Source: Aquilaria yunnanensis
Lineage: Eukaryota; Streptophyta; Magnoliopsida; Malvales; Thymelaeaceae
Assembly: GCA_039654915.1 (NCBI GenBank)
Contig: CM077600.1
Location: 73,107,992-73,171,991 of the forward strand
Direction of reading: 5' to 3'
DNA: 64,000 bases
Shown here in pieces: positions 35,938-46,087 of the stretch (position 1 is the first letter of the stretch; each line of letters opens with the position of its first letter). Under the pieces are notes generated by a model, which did no database searches, was not told the origin of the DNA, and was given only the letters and a program-made list of their open reading frames with translations. Position numbers and translations under genes: made by a program.

Positions 35938-37478
35938 GGTTATCTACAACAGCAAATATGCAGTATAAGAGTCATGTATTTTAATTCATTTAATAAGGAC
36001 TTTTATTAAATGATACTCCCACTATTTTCCTCAAAATAACAACCCTTGATATTATTTCGGAACACCTCGGCACTAAGGTATTCTAGTGGGCCAAGATCTA
36101 TATTTGACCACAACCTGAGTCAGCTTTGGCTTTTCTCTCAAGTTACAGCTATCTAGGTAGGCAACTCCTTGCCAATTGCATCCTATGCAACTCTTAGATA
36201 GTTGGGTGAACAACACTTATCCAAGCTCATCTCATGAACTTAAGCCCAACTCTATGCCTCTAAGTCGCTAATCCTATTAGGATGACTTAGTTTAGTCGAA
36301 CCCAAAATTAACAGTTTGGATATCACTATTATCCTATCTCGCCTTACCAAGATGAACATAGGTGCTTTGCTTTGGCAAACCCACCTAATGTTGATCAAAG
36401 TCTTGACGCGTGCCAACATTTGGAAGGCATCACATTTAATGACTTAATATTTGTTTGAGAGATTTTTCTTTTGATCTCACCAATTTGTTATCTCCGGTTG
36501 TCTTATACATGCATCACATACAAATATAAAACATGCATCTCATGCTTACAAGAAATAAACGTGACATGGTTATAGCCCAAACTATGTGATATTCTCAAGC
36601 CAATGAGAATATCATAAAAGCCTAAGAAAATAAAAGGGTATTCACAAGCTCCTTCTCTTCCTTTCTTGGTTGTCCTTTTGTTGTCACCTCTTTGGACATA
36701 CCACCTTGGATGATCCTTGGACATACCACTTTGGATGATCCCATAATGTACCATTACATCAATAATAGAAACCTCGAGTTACATTCGAGGGGAGTAAGGT
36801 GAGAAGAGAATGTACAATGAGAGTAACAAGAGAAGGCACGACTCGCAGGCCGTATTTACAAGTACAACCCATCAAGGGCTACAACCATGCACCAATCAAC
36901 ATATGTGGCGCGCGTTATCATGTCAAATCTCATTCAACAAAAATGCATTCCAATTGACGTGCGTTAATTAACCAGTTTTTATTTATGTGGCGCTTCGCAT
37001 ACGGCGGTCCCGCTGGCCGGTCAGCGGGCGGTGGTTCTGCTGATCGGTCAGCGGACGGGGTCAAGGGGGACCGCCCTTGCGGGGGGTTGCAAGAGGGGCA
37101 AATCCTTCTGGCGCAAAAAATTGCCTTATAATTGCTTAGCTTGAGATCTTTTATTTCGAGCAAGTAGGCACCCGAGACTCCTCCATTTGAGCCACCAAAA
37201 ATACCTTACTTTCGGTGCCCGAACGGGCCAAATCCGAACCAAGCTAGGGTTTTTGCAACTATTGCAAGAATCCTAATTCATATAGGTATCTCATACCTAT
37301 CAATTTCGGGTTAATCTCATTAACCAATTAGTGTCGTTTCTTCATATATGTCATATGTTCATTACGAGTTCCAGTTTCATGCATCATGAATCAATCTAAT
37401 TAATCATGACCGAAAAGCAACCGGACACATAACACCATGCGATTCAACACTCAATCCCGATATAGGGTTTCACCAGTA
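35938..37478 (-). other. Copia I 5' leader
   Basis: About 1.5 kb between the PBS and gag without protein similarity. It contains a 26-bp direct repeat (TTTGGACATACCACCTTGGA and its copy at 36,692-36,742) and a GC-rich block at 36,990-37,090 in which variants of GGTCAGCGG recur. Long untranslated leaders are common in plant LTR elements. Confidence 0.6.
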
Positions 37479-37490
37479 GCTCTGATACCA
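37479..37490 (-). other. Copia I primer binding site
   Basis: TGGTATCAGAGC on the minus strand, one base inside the 5' LTR, is complementary to the initiator-Met tRNA 3' end as usual for plant copia elements. Confidence 0.85.
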
Positions 37491-37491
37491 C

Positions 37492-38907
37492 TGTTGGGTT
37501 TCGGGAGCCAAATAGGGCAGCGGAATTTAACCAAAACTCTCTAGGATCCAAGTGAAATGGGGTAAACCGGGTGTTCGAAAATTTTCATACCTAATTTTCG
37601 GTTGAGATCTCTCACTCAACTGTAGAGTCGAATCACAAAACTTGAACAGTTGACGTGTTCAAGCTCTCTATGGTATCCACACGAGCCTCTCGGGATCACC
37701 ACGCTTCCACTGCGTCCCGGCAGATGCGTTTCTCTTGCGCTCGCAGTGCTAGCTTGCGTCCTCCAAGGAATTGCAAGAGAATAGTGCAGCTATTCTTTTG
37801 GGAGGCTAGGGCAAGGAGACCTGTGAATTTATCATTAGAAGTTGTATTTATAGTGAGACTCAACTTCCAGGCCTAATGGGTTTCAAAGCCTTAATCCAAT
37901 TAGGCTTTAATTTCGGGCTTAATAATGGCTCAACTCTTGGGCCCATTATTAATACGAAATTATTATGAAACCAAAACCCAAATTATTAGCCCATGCACTC
38001 TAATGATCCAAATAACTCTATGTGTGCGACCCAATAGGCTCTTAGCACGTTGGCAATGATCATAAATCACATTTATGATCATAAGCAATGAGCGGTGTCT
38101 AGCAACACATCATTGCTACCCAAGTGACAAGATTGTCGATTATTCGACTAAACCTTTATGATCATCACCGATATATGCCATTGTCCCTTTGTCCAAGATA
38201 TCAAGACTAAGCACGAGACATGGAATGTGTCACTCTCGTATAGCCCAATATTTGGTTTCTTGATTACCGAGTGGACCAACTTAAACTGATGACATTGATA
38301 TCGTATATCAACTCATCCAAGCATGGCCATGCATTTTTCTAAGTCTTACTCTATCAAGGGGCCCGAAGATATCACTCCCGTTACATAGGAGGGACAAATC
38401 CCATCTTGATCATACAAATCCCTCCGCATGATATGTGACATACCCAATGACCTCCTTCAAGTTCACTCAGTTACGAGCAACAAAGGAAAGTATCAAAGTA
38501 TGTGAGTCACATGTAGGGAACCTTGATGATCTTAGGTCGAAGGACTACATATACCATGATCACTATGAGAATCACTTATGACACTCATATAACGATCCAT
38601 GTAGTGTTCTCATGGTGGGTCGGTCCAGTACACAAGTTCTCCAACTTGTACCCATATGCAGACTACATATCTCATATTAGTCTCGACATATGCTAGTCGT
38701 TATTTATTATTGCAACCACTCCACAATAATACTAGACTAGGGATGTTTGAGAATATCATTATTCTAGGGTTACAATTATGTTTGTTAAGTTACGCAGAAA
38801 CAAAATAACAAACATAATTGCTGGATTTTAGCCTTAATAAAATATCATGACTCAATGTGCAAAAATACAATCATCTCATGATTGGCCTTTTGGGCACAAC
38901 ACTAACA
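37492..38907 (-). repeat. Copia I 5' LTR (element sense)
   Basis: 1,416 bp, bounded by TGTTGGG on the plus strand at 37,492 and ending AACA at 38,907. A TATAAATA box on the minus strand lies at 37,845-37,852 (TATTTATA on plus). It is identical by eye to the other LTR over 38,369-38,904 but differs at many sites over 37,492-38,368. Confidence 0.9.
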
Positions 38908-38935
38908 AGTAGTTTGGTTCAGTGTATAGTTTCCA

Positions 38936-40475
38936 TGTTGGAATTCTTGGCGCACCAAGATCCTTTTAAGATAGGATTTGAGCTCGTTGAGCTAACTATA
39001 GCTTGAAAAGGTATCTAAGGCAGCTAGAAGTAGCTCCCCTTAGCTCAAGTCAGCTCACTTCAGCTATAAGTAGCTCAAAGTAGCTGGACTTCAGCTCAAG
39101 TTAACTCAAGTCAGCTCAAGTCAGCTCACTTCAGCTTATGGTAGCTGAATGTAGCTGGACTTCAGCTCAAGTTAGCTCAAGTCAGCTCAAGTCAGCTCAC
39201 TTCAGCTTATGGTAGCTGAATGTAGCTGGACTTCAGCTCAAGTTAGCTCAAGTAAGCTCAAGTCAGCTCACTTCAGCTTATGGTAGCTGAATGTAGCTGG
39301 ACTTCAGCTCAAGTCAGCTCACTTCAGCTTTTGGTAGCTGAGTGTAGCTGGACTTCAGTTTACTTCAGTTGAAAGCAGCTAACTCCAGCTCAAGGTCAGT
39401 TCTTGGAGCTGGACCTTAGTTCATGGTGCTAGGTTGGAGCTCAAAGGAGCTCAATGGTGCATAAGTAGCATATTGAGCTAGCTTTGTGCCAGCTCACCTT
39501 GTTTTTTAGCTCAAAACCACCAAGAGACACATCTTTTGTGTAAAGGTATGTCTCTTCATCAAAAGAAATAACTCTTGGCTAAAAGAACATGTCCTTTCAT
39601 CCAAAGGAAGTGTTCCTTGGGTGAATGGACATGTATATTCGGCCATAGGGTGCTTATAGCACCAAGAGTGATGTCCTTTGACTTTAAAGGACATGTATGT
39701 TCGGCCATGGAGGTGGTTGAGGTGGTTATTGCACCAAATGTGATGTCCTTTAGACTTAAAAGACATGTATTTTCGCCCATAAGGTAGTTATGGGTGGTTA
39801 TAGGCCAAAGGAAGTGTTCCTTGACTTAAAAGACATGTATTTTCGCCCATAAGGTAGTTATGGGTGGTTATAGGCCAAAGGAAGTGTTCTTTGGCTAAAA
39901 GACATGTATTTTCGCCACCATACATGACCCTTAGCCAAAGGAAGTGTTCTTTGGCTTAAAGGACACCTTTCTTGGTGTAAAGGTGTGCCTTTTGGTCATC
40001 TATAAATAGCCTTTAGTGGCTGGCCATTGAGGGTACGAATTTTACACTCAATTTGCACCATTTTTCTTGAGAGAAAAATTCCTCCTTTCATTCCTTTAAA
40101 GAGCCGAAATATTAGACACTTTCTTAGAGCATTGTGGGTGGAATTACATTGAGATTCTTCATCTCAATTCAAGCCTCAAGGCGTATCTCTAAGATCAAGT
40201 CCTTCCTTTTCCTTTTCGGCACAAGACTATCAAAAAGGAAGGTACGCATCCTTTCTTGCTTTAGTAGCATGCTAAGGATTTAAGTTTTATGAATGATCTT
40301 AGTGGCATGCTAAGTTTGTTTGACTGGATAAGTATGTCTATATTCATGTTGAACTCAAATAGCATGCTAGATATTGTTTTTTGAGACAATATGTATGGAA
40401 AACTTATATGCATGTGGCATATACACAAATGAATAACATAAGAGTATGTTATTATTGAGATCCTGAAAATCTTCA
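38936..40475 (+). repeat. Copia II 5' LTR
   Basis: 1,540 bp. U3 carries an AGCT-rich tandem array (about 39,040-39,400), then repeated GACATGTATTTTCGCCCAT blocks (39,765-39,930), and a TATA box at 40,001-40,008. Confidence 0.95.
40001..40008 (+). promoter_or_regulatory. Copia II LTR TATA box
   Basis: TATAAATA in the 5' LTR, about 470 bp before the LTR end and downstream of the repeat arrays. The identical site is at 47,204-47,211 in the 3' LTR. It fits the U3/R promoter of a plant copia element. Confidence 0.65.
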
Positions 40476-40477
40476 AT

Positions 40478-40490
40478 TGGTATCAGAGCC
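40478..40490 (+). other. Copia II primer binding site
   Basis: TGGTATCAGAGCC, two bases inside the 5' LTR, complementary to initiator-Met tRNA. Confidence 0.9.
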
Positions 40491-40743
40491 TAGGTCATGA
40501 ATATGTATATGTTACATGTTGTGAGCATGATTTAGGATCATACATATGTGTATGATTTCGATGAAGGTTAATAAAGGATATGTGTATGAAACAATGAAGG
40601 CATGTTTATATATTTCTGATCGAATGTTATATGCATCTCTTTTGCCATATATGAGCATGTTAGAAGTTGTTTTCATACACATGTTGCTTTGTTGAGTCTT
40701 GTTGTGTAAATTGAACTAAAACATGTGAATTGCATCAATGTAG

Positions 40744-43700
40744 ATGGCTTGTAAGAATATTGTTGCTGAATTAAACCGTGACCTCAAATTGGATGGTGAA
40801 AACTATTCAATTTGGCAACAGAAAGTCAAATTCATTTTAACTGAGCAAGATACTCTTGATGTACTCACTCAAGAGATCATGCCTCCTGCTGAGGGAGAGG
40901 ATAAGACTGCCTATGAGGCATTCCTAAAGAAGAACTCTATGTGTAGAGTCACTCTCCTTTCCACTATGGTGGATGAGATTATGGTGGAATTCTCCATGCT
41001 TGAGGGGGCCAGGGCCATATGGGACTCTGTCAAGGCCAAGTATGGAGATGTTTCTGTAGAGAAACAACGCTCGATGATTCTCAGGTTTAAGAATTATGTG
41101 AAGCGTGCTGATCACTCTATGAGTGCTCACTTGCGTGAGATGTCACGCATGATCCACCAACTCAAGACGGCAGGGCATGTGCTCACTGATGAGCAACAAG
41201 TGCAAGCAATAATTCGTTCCTTGCCTGATGAGGAATGGCAGTTGATGAAGGTCAACTTACGCCATAACCCTCAAATAATGTCATTTGATGACATTGCCCG
41301 TCACCTCCTCCTTGAGGCTGAGGTAATGGCCCTCAAGGACCATTCTAAGGCATATGTTGCCTCATCTTCTATCCAGAAGGGATGGAAGAAGAATGGTGGA
41401 AAAGGAGGGCCAAGGAAGGGCAAGGGAAAAGTTCCTACTTCTAAGAAAAGGTTCAAGAAGAAACGGGACATAAGCAAGCTAAAGTGCTTCAACTGTGGGT
41501 ATAAAGGACACTTTGCAAAGGATTGCAAAGGTCCACCCAAGGTACATACATACCCTTCTACTTCCATTGTACATGTTGTGTCATGTACATTACTAACTGA
41601 GTGCAATTCTTTGTGGATTGTAGACTCAGGAGCAACAGACCACATAGCACGGGAGAAGTCCTGGTTTGTGGCCTACAGGAAGCTCTCAAAAGGAGCTAAG
41701 CACATTTCAGTAGGAAATGATGCCAGGCTGGAAGTGGAAGGCATAGGAACATGTAGAATTCCTATAGATATTGGATATTTGTATCTAATAGATGTATTGT
41801 ATGTACCAAACATTTGTAGAAATTTGATTTCTATAAGTTGTATGTTGAAGTACAATTATTGCTTTAATTTCTTTAATAATAGTGTGTCTATTATTAAAGA
41901 TAATCAGATAGTGTGCACTTGTTCAGTTAATAATGGGCTTTATGAGTTAAAGCCAACTGACCATTCTTTTGCAAGTCCTAGTTGCTATGTGACAGAGGTC
42001 ACAAATGAAATGAGATGGCATGAAAGGTTAGGTCATATTGGTCAAGATAGAATGAACAAGCTAGCCAAGGGTGGCTTGCTAGGTTCCTTGACCAAGGTTG
42101 TCCTTCCAAGTTGTCAATCATGCCTAGAAGGCAAAGCCACAAGAAAGCCTTTTGGCAAAGCAACTAGGAGAGGTGAGGCACTTAGTTTAGTTCACTCTGA
42201 CCTATGTGGGCCAATGAGGGTTGAATCTAGAAATGGATTTAAGTATTTCATCACATTCACAGATGATTATACTCGATTCACCCATATCTACTTACTCAGA
42301 AACAAGGCAGAGGCCTTGGCATACTTTGAGAAGTATGTGTACTTGGTTGAGAACCAAGTAGGTAAGAAGATTAAGTCCTTGAGGACAGATAGGGGTGGAG
42401 AGTATACATCTAATGCATTCAAAGCATTTTGTGACTTGAAAGGTATTGAGAGGGAGTTCACCCTTCCTTGGACACCCCAACAGAATGGAGTGTCTGAGAG
42501 GAAGAATAGAACTCTTATGGACATGGTACGTTCCATGATGGCAAAGGCCAATTTAGACATCACTTATTGGAGTGATGCATTGCTGTGTGCAGTTCATGTC
42601 CTTAATAGAGTACCCACCAAGAATGTGAATTCTTCTCCATATGAGTTATGGAAGAAGAAAACTCCTAACCTAAGCTATTTACGCCCTTGGGGTTGTTTAG
42701 CTTATGTTCACATAACGGACCACCCTTTGGGAAAGTTGGGTCCAAGAGGGAGGAAGTGTGCCTTCCTTGGTTATGCTGAACAATCTAGGGGTTATGTGTT
42801 CTTGGATGTAAGTCACAAAATTGGGAACATCTTTGATGCAAGGAATGCTAACTTTGTGGAGGATGAGTTCCCCAAAGTTGGTGAGTGTGGTGACTTAACC
42901 TCATTAAGCCAGATCCTAGATGAGGGTCAACCAAGTGTCATAAGGACACTTGGGACACATGCACCTACTCTAGAGGGAGTACCTCAACCACGTGGAGCAA
43001 TGGCTCTAGAAATCCCTGTTGTTGTGGACCAACATGAGCAAGACTTCCAAGAGGAAGGTTTTGTTCAAGAGGGAGTTGAGGATACTCAAGGGCAAAATGT
43101 TGAGCCTCAAGAGATGGAGCATGAGTTGCCTCCATCTCAGCCTATATTGAGAAGATCAATGAGGAAATTTGGACCACCTAAAGAATGGTGGATCCTGGAT
43201 AGTGAGGCAAACTTGGTTGCATCTGAGATAGATAAGCCAAGTAACATTGAGGAGGCTCTTGAGGGTGAACAAAGGGAAGAGTGGCTAAATGCAATGAAGG
43301 ATGAGTTGCATTCGATGCATCTCAATGGGGTTTGGGAGTTAAGTGATCTTCCTCTAGGCCGTAAGGCAATTGGGAACAAGTGGGTTCTCAAGATCAAGGT
43401 GAACTCTGATGGAAGTATCGAAAGATACAAGGCCCGGTTGGTGGCCAAGGGTTTCACACAGAATGAGGGTGTTGATTTCAAAGACACCTTCTCTCCTGTT
43501 GTGAAATTCACTTCCATCAGGATATTACTTGCCATTGTGGCAAATCTAGACTTAGAGTTACATCAGATGGATGTAAAGACCGCCTTTCTCAATGGTGAAT
43601 TGAGTGAGGAGATATATATGAGACAACCTGAGGGGTTTGTCCAAAAGGGTCAAGAGGACAAGGTATGTAGACTAAAGAAGTCTATCTATGGTCTTAAGCA

Positions 43701-44799
43701 AGCTTCAAGACAGTGGTACTTGAAGTTTCACCATGCAATCACAAACTATGGCTTTGTGATGATGCATGAAGACCATTGTGTATACTTGTACTCTTCTGGG
43801 TCTAGTTTTGCAGTATTGACTCTATATGTAGATGATATACTGATTGCAAGTAATAGGCTTGCATTGTTAAGTACCATCAAGGGATGGTTGTCTTCCACCT
43901 TTGACATGAAGGATATGGGAGAGGCTGCCTTTATTCTAGGGGTGAAGATCCTGAGGAATAGAAAGGCAAGGCTATTGGCCCTTTCTCAAGAATCTTATAT
44001 TGATAAGATTCTTGCAAGGTTCAACTTAACAAATGCAAAGCCCATGAGTACACCTCTTGCATATGGTTGCAAGATTGGAGAGGACTTATGTCCTAAGACT
44101 CCAAAGGAGAAGGAAGAGATGGCTCAGATTCCCTACCTAAGTGCCATTGGTAGCTTGATGTACGCCATGTTATGTACAAGGCCAGACATCAGCCAAGCGG
44201 TTGGTCTTTTAGCACGATATTCTTCCAACCCTGCTCTGGAGCATTGGAAGAATGTCAAGAGGATCCTAAGGTACCTCAAGGGTACTAAGGATTATTGGCT
44301 TTGTTACCAAGGTCAAGACCTTGGTTTACGTGGCTATTCTGATGCTGATTGGGGTGGGGATAGAGACTCCAGCAAGTCTACATCTGGTTATCTTTTCATG
44401 CTAAATGGTGGTGCTACTACTTGGTGTAGTAAGAAGCAAACTTGTACAGCATTGTCCACAATGGAGGCTGAATTTGTTTCATGTGCCTCAGCTGTACAAG
44501 AAGCCCTTTGGCTAGGTTATTTCCTTAAGAATTTGGAGTCCAAGGTTTCTATTGAGAGACCTATTACTATCTACAGTGATAGTATGGCAGCCATGGCTTA
44601 TACTAAGGACCCCAAATACCATGGAAAAACCAAGCACATTAGCATGAAATATAACTTTGTAAGGGATGCAATTGAAGAGGGTGAAGTTAGGATTGAGTAC
44701 ATTTCTACAGACCTGATGGTGGCAGATCCTCTCACTAAGCCATTGCCACCACTTGTGTTTGCTCGACATGTTAGAGCAATGGGTCTTAGAAGAATGTAA
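40744..44799 (+). CDS. Copia II Gag-Pol polyprotein, intact
   Basis: 1,351 codons from ATG 40,744 to TAA 44,799 with no interruption, the usual length for a complete copia polyprotein. Domains in order: Gag (LDGENYSIWQQKVKFIL; residues about 1-210), a Lys/Gly-rich basic segment, CCHC zinc knuckle (CFNCGYKGHFAKDC from residue 248), protease (VDSGATDHI, catalytic D294), GAG_pre-integrase (WHERLGHIG), integrase core (HSDLCGPM, TDRGGEYT, NGVSERKNRTL), RT (KWVLKIK, YVDDILIAS with D1030 and D1031) and RNase H (GYSDADWGGD, STMEAEF, YSDSMAAMAY, VADPLTKPLP). Gag would build particles, and Pol would process, copy and integrate. All motifs seen are intact. Antisense open frames over it are shadows. Confidence 0.95.
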   Translation: MACKNIVAELNRDLKLDGENYSIWQQKVKFILTEQDTLDVLTQEIMPPAEGEDKTAYEAFLKKNSMCRVTLLSTMVDEIMVEFSMLEGARAIWDSVKAKYGDVSVEKQRSMILRFKNYVKRADHSMSAHLREMSRMIHQLKTAGHVLTDEQQVQAIIRSLPDEEWQLMKVNLRHNPQIMSFDDIARHLLLEAEVMALKDHSKAYVASSSIQKGWKKNGGKGGPRKGKGKVPTSKKRFKKKRDISKLKCFNCGYKGHFAKDCKGPPKVHTYPSTSIVHVVSCTLLTECNSLWIVDSGATDHIAREKSWFVAYRKLSKGAKHISVGNDARLEVEGIGTCRIPIDIGYLYLIDVLYVPNICRNLISISCMLKYNYCFNFFNNSVSIIKDNQIVCTCSVNNGLYELKPTDHSFASPSCYVTEVTNEMRWHERLGHIGQDRMNKLAKGGLLGSLTKVVLPSCQSCLEGKATRKPFGKATRRGEALSLVHSDLCGPMRVESRNGFKYFITFTDDYTRFTHIYLLRNKAEALAYFEKYVYLVENQVGKKIKSLRTDRGGEYTSNAFKAFCDLKGIEREFTLPWTPQQNGVSERKNRTLMDMVRSMMAKANLDITYWSDALLCAVHVLNRVPTKNVNSSPYELWKKKTPNLSYLRPWGCLAYVHITDHPLGKLGPRGRKCAFLGYAEQSRGYVFLDVSHKIGNIFDARNANFVEDEFPKVGECGDLTSLSQILDEGQPSVIRTLGTHAPTLEGVPQPRGAMALEIPVVVDQHEQDFQEEGFVQEGVEDTQGQNVEPQEMEHELPPSQPILRRSMRKFGPPKEWWILDSEANLVASEIDKPSNIEEALEGEQREEWLNAMKDELHSMHLNGVWELSDLPLGRKAIGNKWVLKIKVNSDGSIERYKARLVAKGFTQNEGVDFKDTFSPVVKFTSIRILLAIVANLDLELHQMDVKTAFLNGELSEEIYMRQPEGFVQKGQEDKVCRLKKSIYGLKQASRQWYLKFHHAITNYGFVMMHEDHCVYLYSSGSSFAVLTLYVDDILIASNRLALLSTIKGWLSSTFDMKDMGEAAFILGVKILRNRKARLLALSQESYIDKILARFNLTNAKPMSTPLAYGCKIGEDLCPKTPKEKEEMAQIPYLSAIGSLMYAMLCTRPDISQAVGLLARYSSNPALEHWKNVKRILRYLKGTKDYWLCYQGQDLGLRGYSDADWGGDRDSSKSTSGYLFMLNGGATTWCSKKQTCTALSTMEAEFVSCASAVQEALWLGYFLKNLESKVSIERPITIYSDSMAAMAYTKDPKYHGKTKHISMKYNFVRDAIEEGEVRIEYISTDLMVADPLTKPLPPLVFARHVRAMGLRRM

Positions 44800-46087
44800 A
44801 TGTTGGATGTACTTCACCTCTTTGGTGTCACACATGTTAAGTATTATTTTTGTGATAATATAGATTATTTTATGAAATAATCAGTTCAATTTTAGAAAAC
44901 ACAACGAACAAATGAACATGTCAAACATAGGTAGAGAATGACTTTCTCACACGAGTCATTCGCCCTTGATCTTTGTGTAAGATTAAGGATGAGACTGGCT
45001 AAAGACTTAAATGAATGGTACATTTAAGTGGGAGTCATACTCCAACACATGACACTTTAGCCTTTCATGGTCGCCTAGATTATGAGTAATCAAGGTTCAA
45101 TGCTTTGGTGCATTCAGTTTGTATGACCATTCATACATCCTAGCCTATGTTAGATGTAAGCAAGGGCTTACATGGAGAAATTTCATGGTTATTGACATGT
45201 CCTCCTTTTATATGTTAAGAGGAGTACACTTAATGGTGTTTTAAGAGGGAGAAATGACACACTCCTCAATTGGAATGGAGATCACTCCAAGTGGGAGTGA
45301 CATGAGTAAAACACCTTAGAAGTGTATTCTGGAACTTTAATGGATGTGTTTCCAAGTGTTCCATGACCATGAAATACGACCATAGAAGAATTTAAGCAAG
45401 TTGTCTCTGTTCTTGCTTAGTGTGAGATTCTTCAAATCAGACTCTTAGTGACTATAGCTTGCTATTAGGAAGTTGAGTTAATTATGATCACTTTGATTGG
45501 TTGTCGAAGGTCTTAGAGAAATGAGACTGGAGTATCCTCCTTTTGGGTGATCATGTTAATTCATTGACCTAAGTAGTTGAAGCTCAAAGGAAAGACATTA
45601 AGATGGTACACGTTCACTAAATTCAATCTTGGGCCCACATATTACTGTGAGTAGTATGATAGATTGAATTGTGATTTAAATGAGTACACAATGCTTAATA
45701 CAATCATGGATTTCAAGGAGTTGAAATTCAGAGAAAGAGACTGATTGTGATTAAGAAATGTATCATATGTCTGGGGTCTGAAAGGCAAAACTTGATGTGT
45801 TCAAGAAAAACTTGATGTGTTCAAGAAAGCTTGATGTGTTTAAGCAACACACTTGTACTTGATGTGTTCAAGGAAAGTTTGAAGAAGTTCAAACTATGAG
45901 GAGAGGACAATCTTCTATTGAGAGTCTAACAACCTCAATAGAAGAGACTTAGTGTGTGTGCCTTGAGGTCGCACCCACAACTCTATATATGTAGAAGTGT
46001 CTAGATTATTTCGGCTATAAGGATTAAGGAGTTTTGTTTTGAGTGGGAGCTGGGAGTTTTAAAAGCATCTTAGTGCGAGTGGGAGTT
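44800..46087 (+). other. Copia II 3' non-coding region and polypurine tract
   Basis: About 1.3 kb without a supported frame. AAGTGGGAG-type purine tracts occur several times (near 45,027, 45,287 and 46,041), and the final GCGAGTGGGAGTT run (about 46,074-46,087) abuts the 3' LTR. A short direct repeat, CTTGATGTGTTCAAG, occurs four times with variation between about 45,790 and 45,875. Confidence 0.7.

Larger units (their letters stand above)
18747..38907 (-). mobile_element. Copia I: defective Ty1/copia element, minus strand
   Basis: LTRs at 37,492-38,907 (5' in element sense) and 18,747-20,158 (3') start TG and end CA in element sense. Perfect AGTAG duplications lie at 18,742-18,746 and 38,908-38,912. 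In element order it has a Met-tRNA-type PBS, gag, protease, integrase, RT and RNase H. A Tekay element interrupts it at 24,786-34,631 between protease and the integrase region. Stops and frameshifts make it non-coding. Its 3' end holds a four-copy 659-bp tandem array. Confidence 0.9.

Noticed and set aside
39506..39787. Overlapping open frames in the copia II LTR (also 46,709-46,990)
   Set aside because: They arise from tandem repeats in U3, occur on both strands, and have no similarity to proteins.
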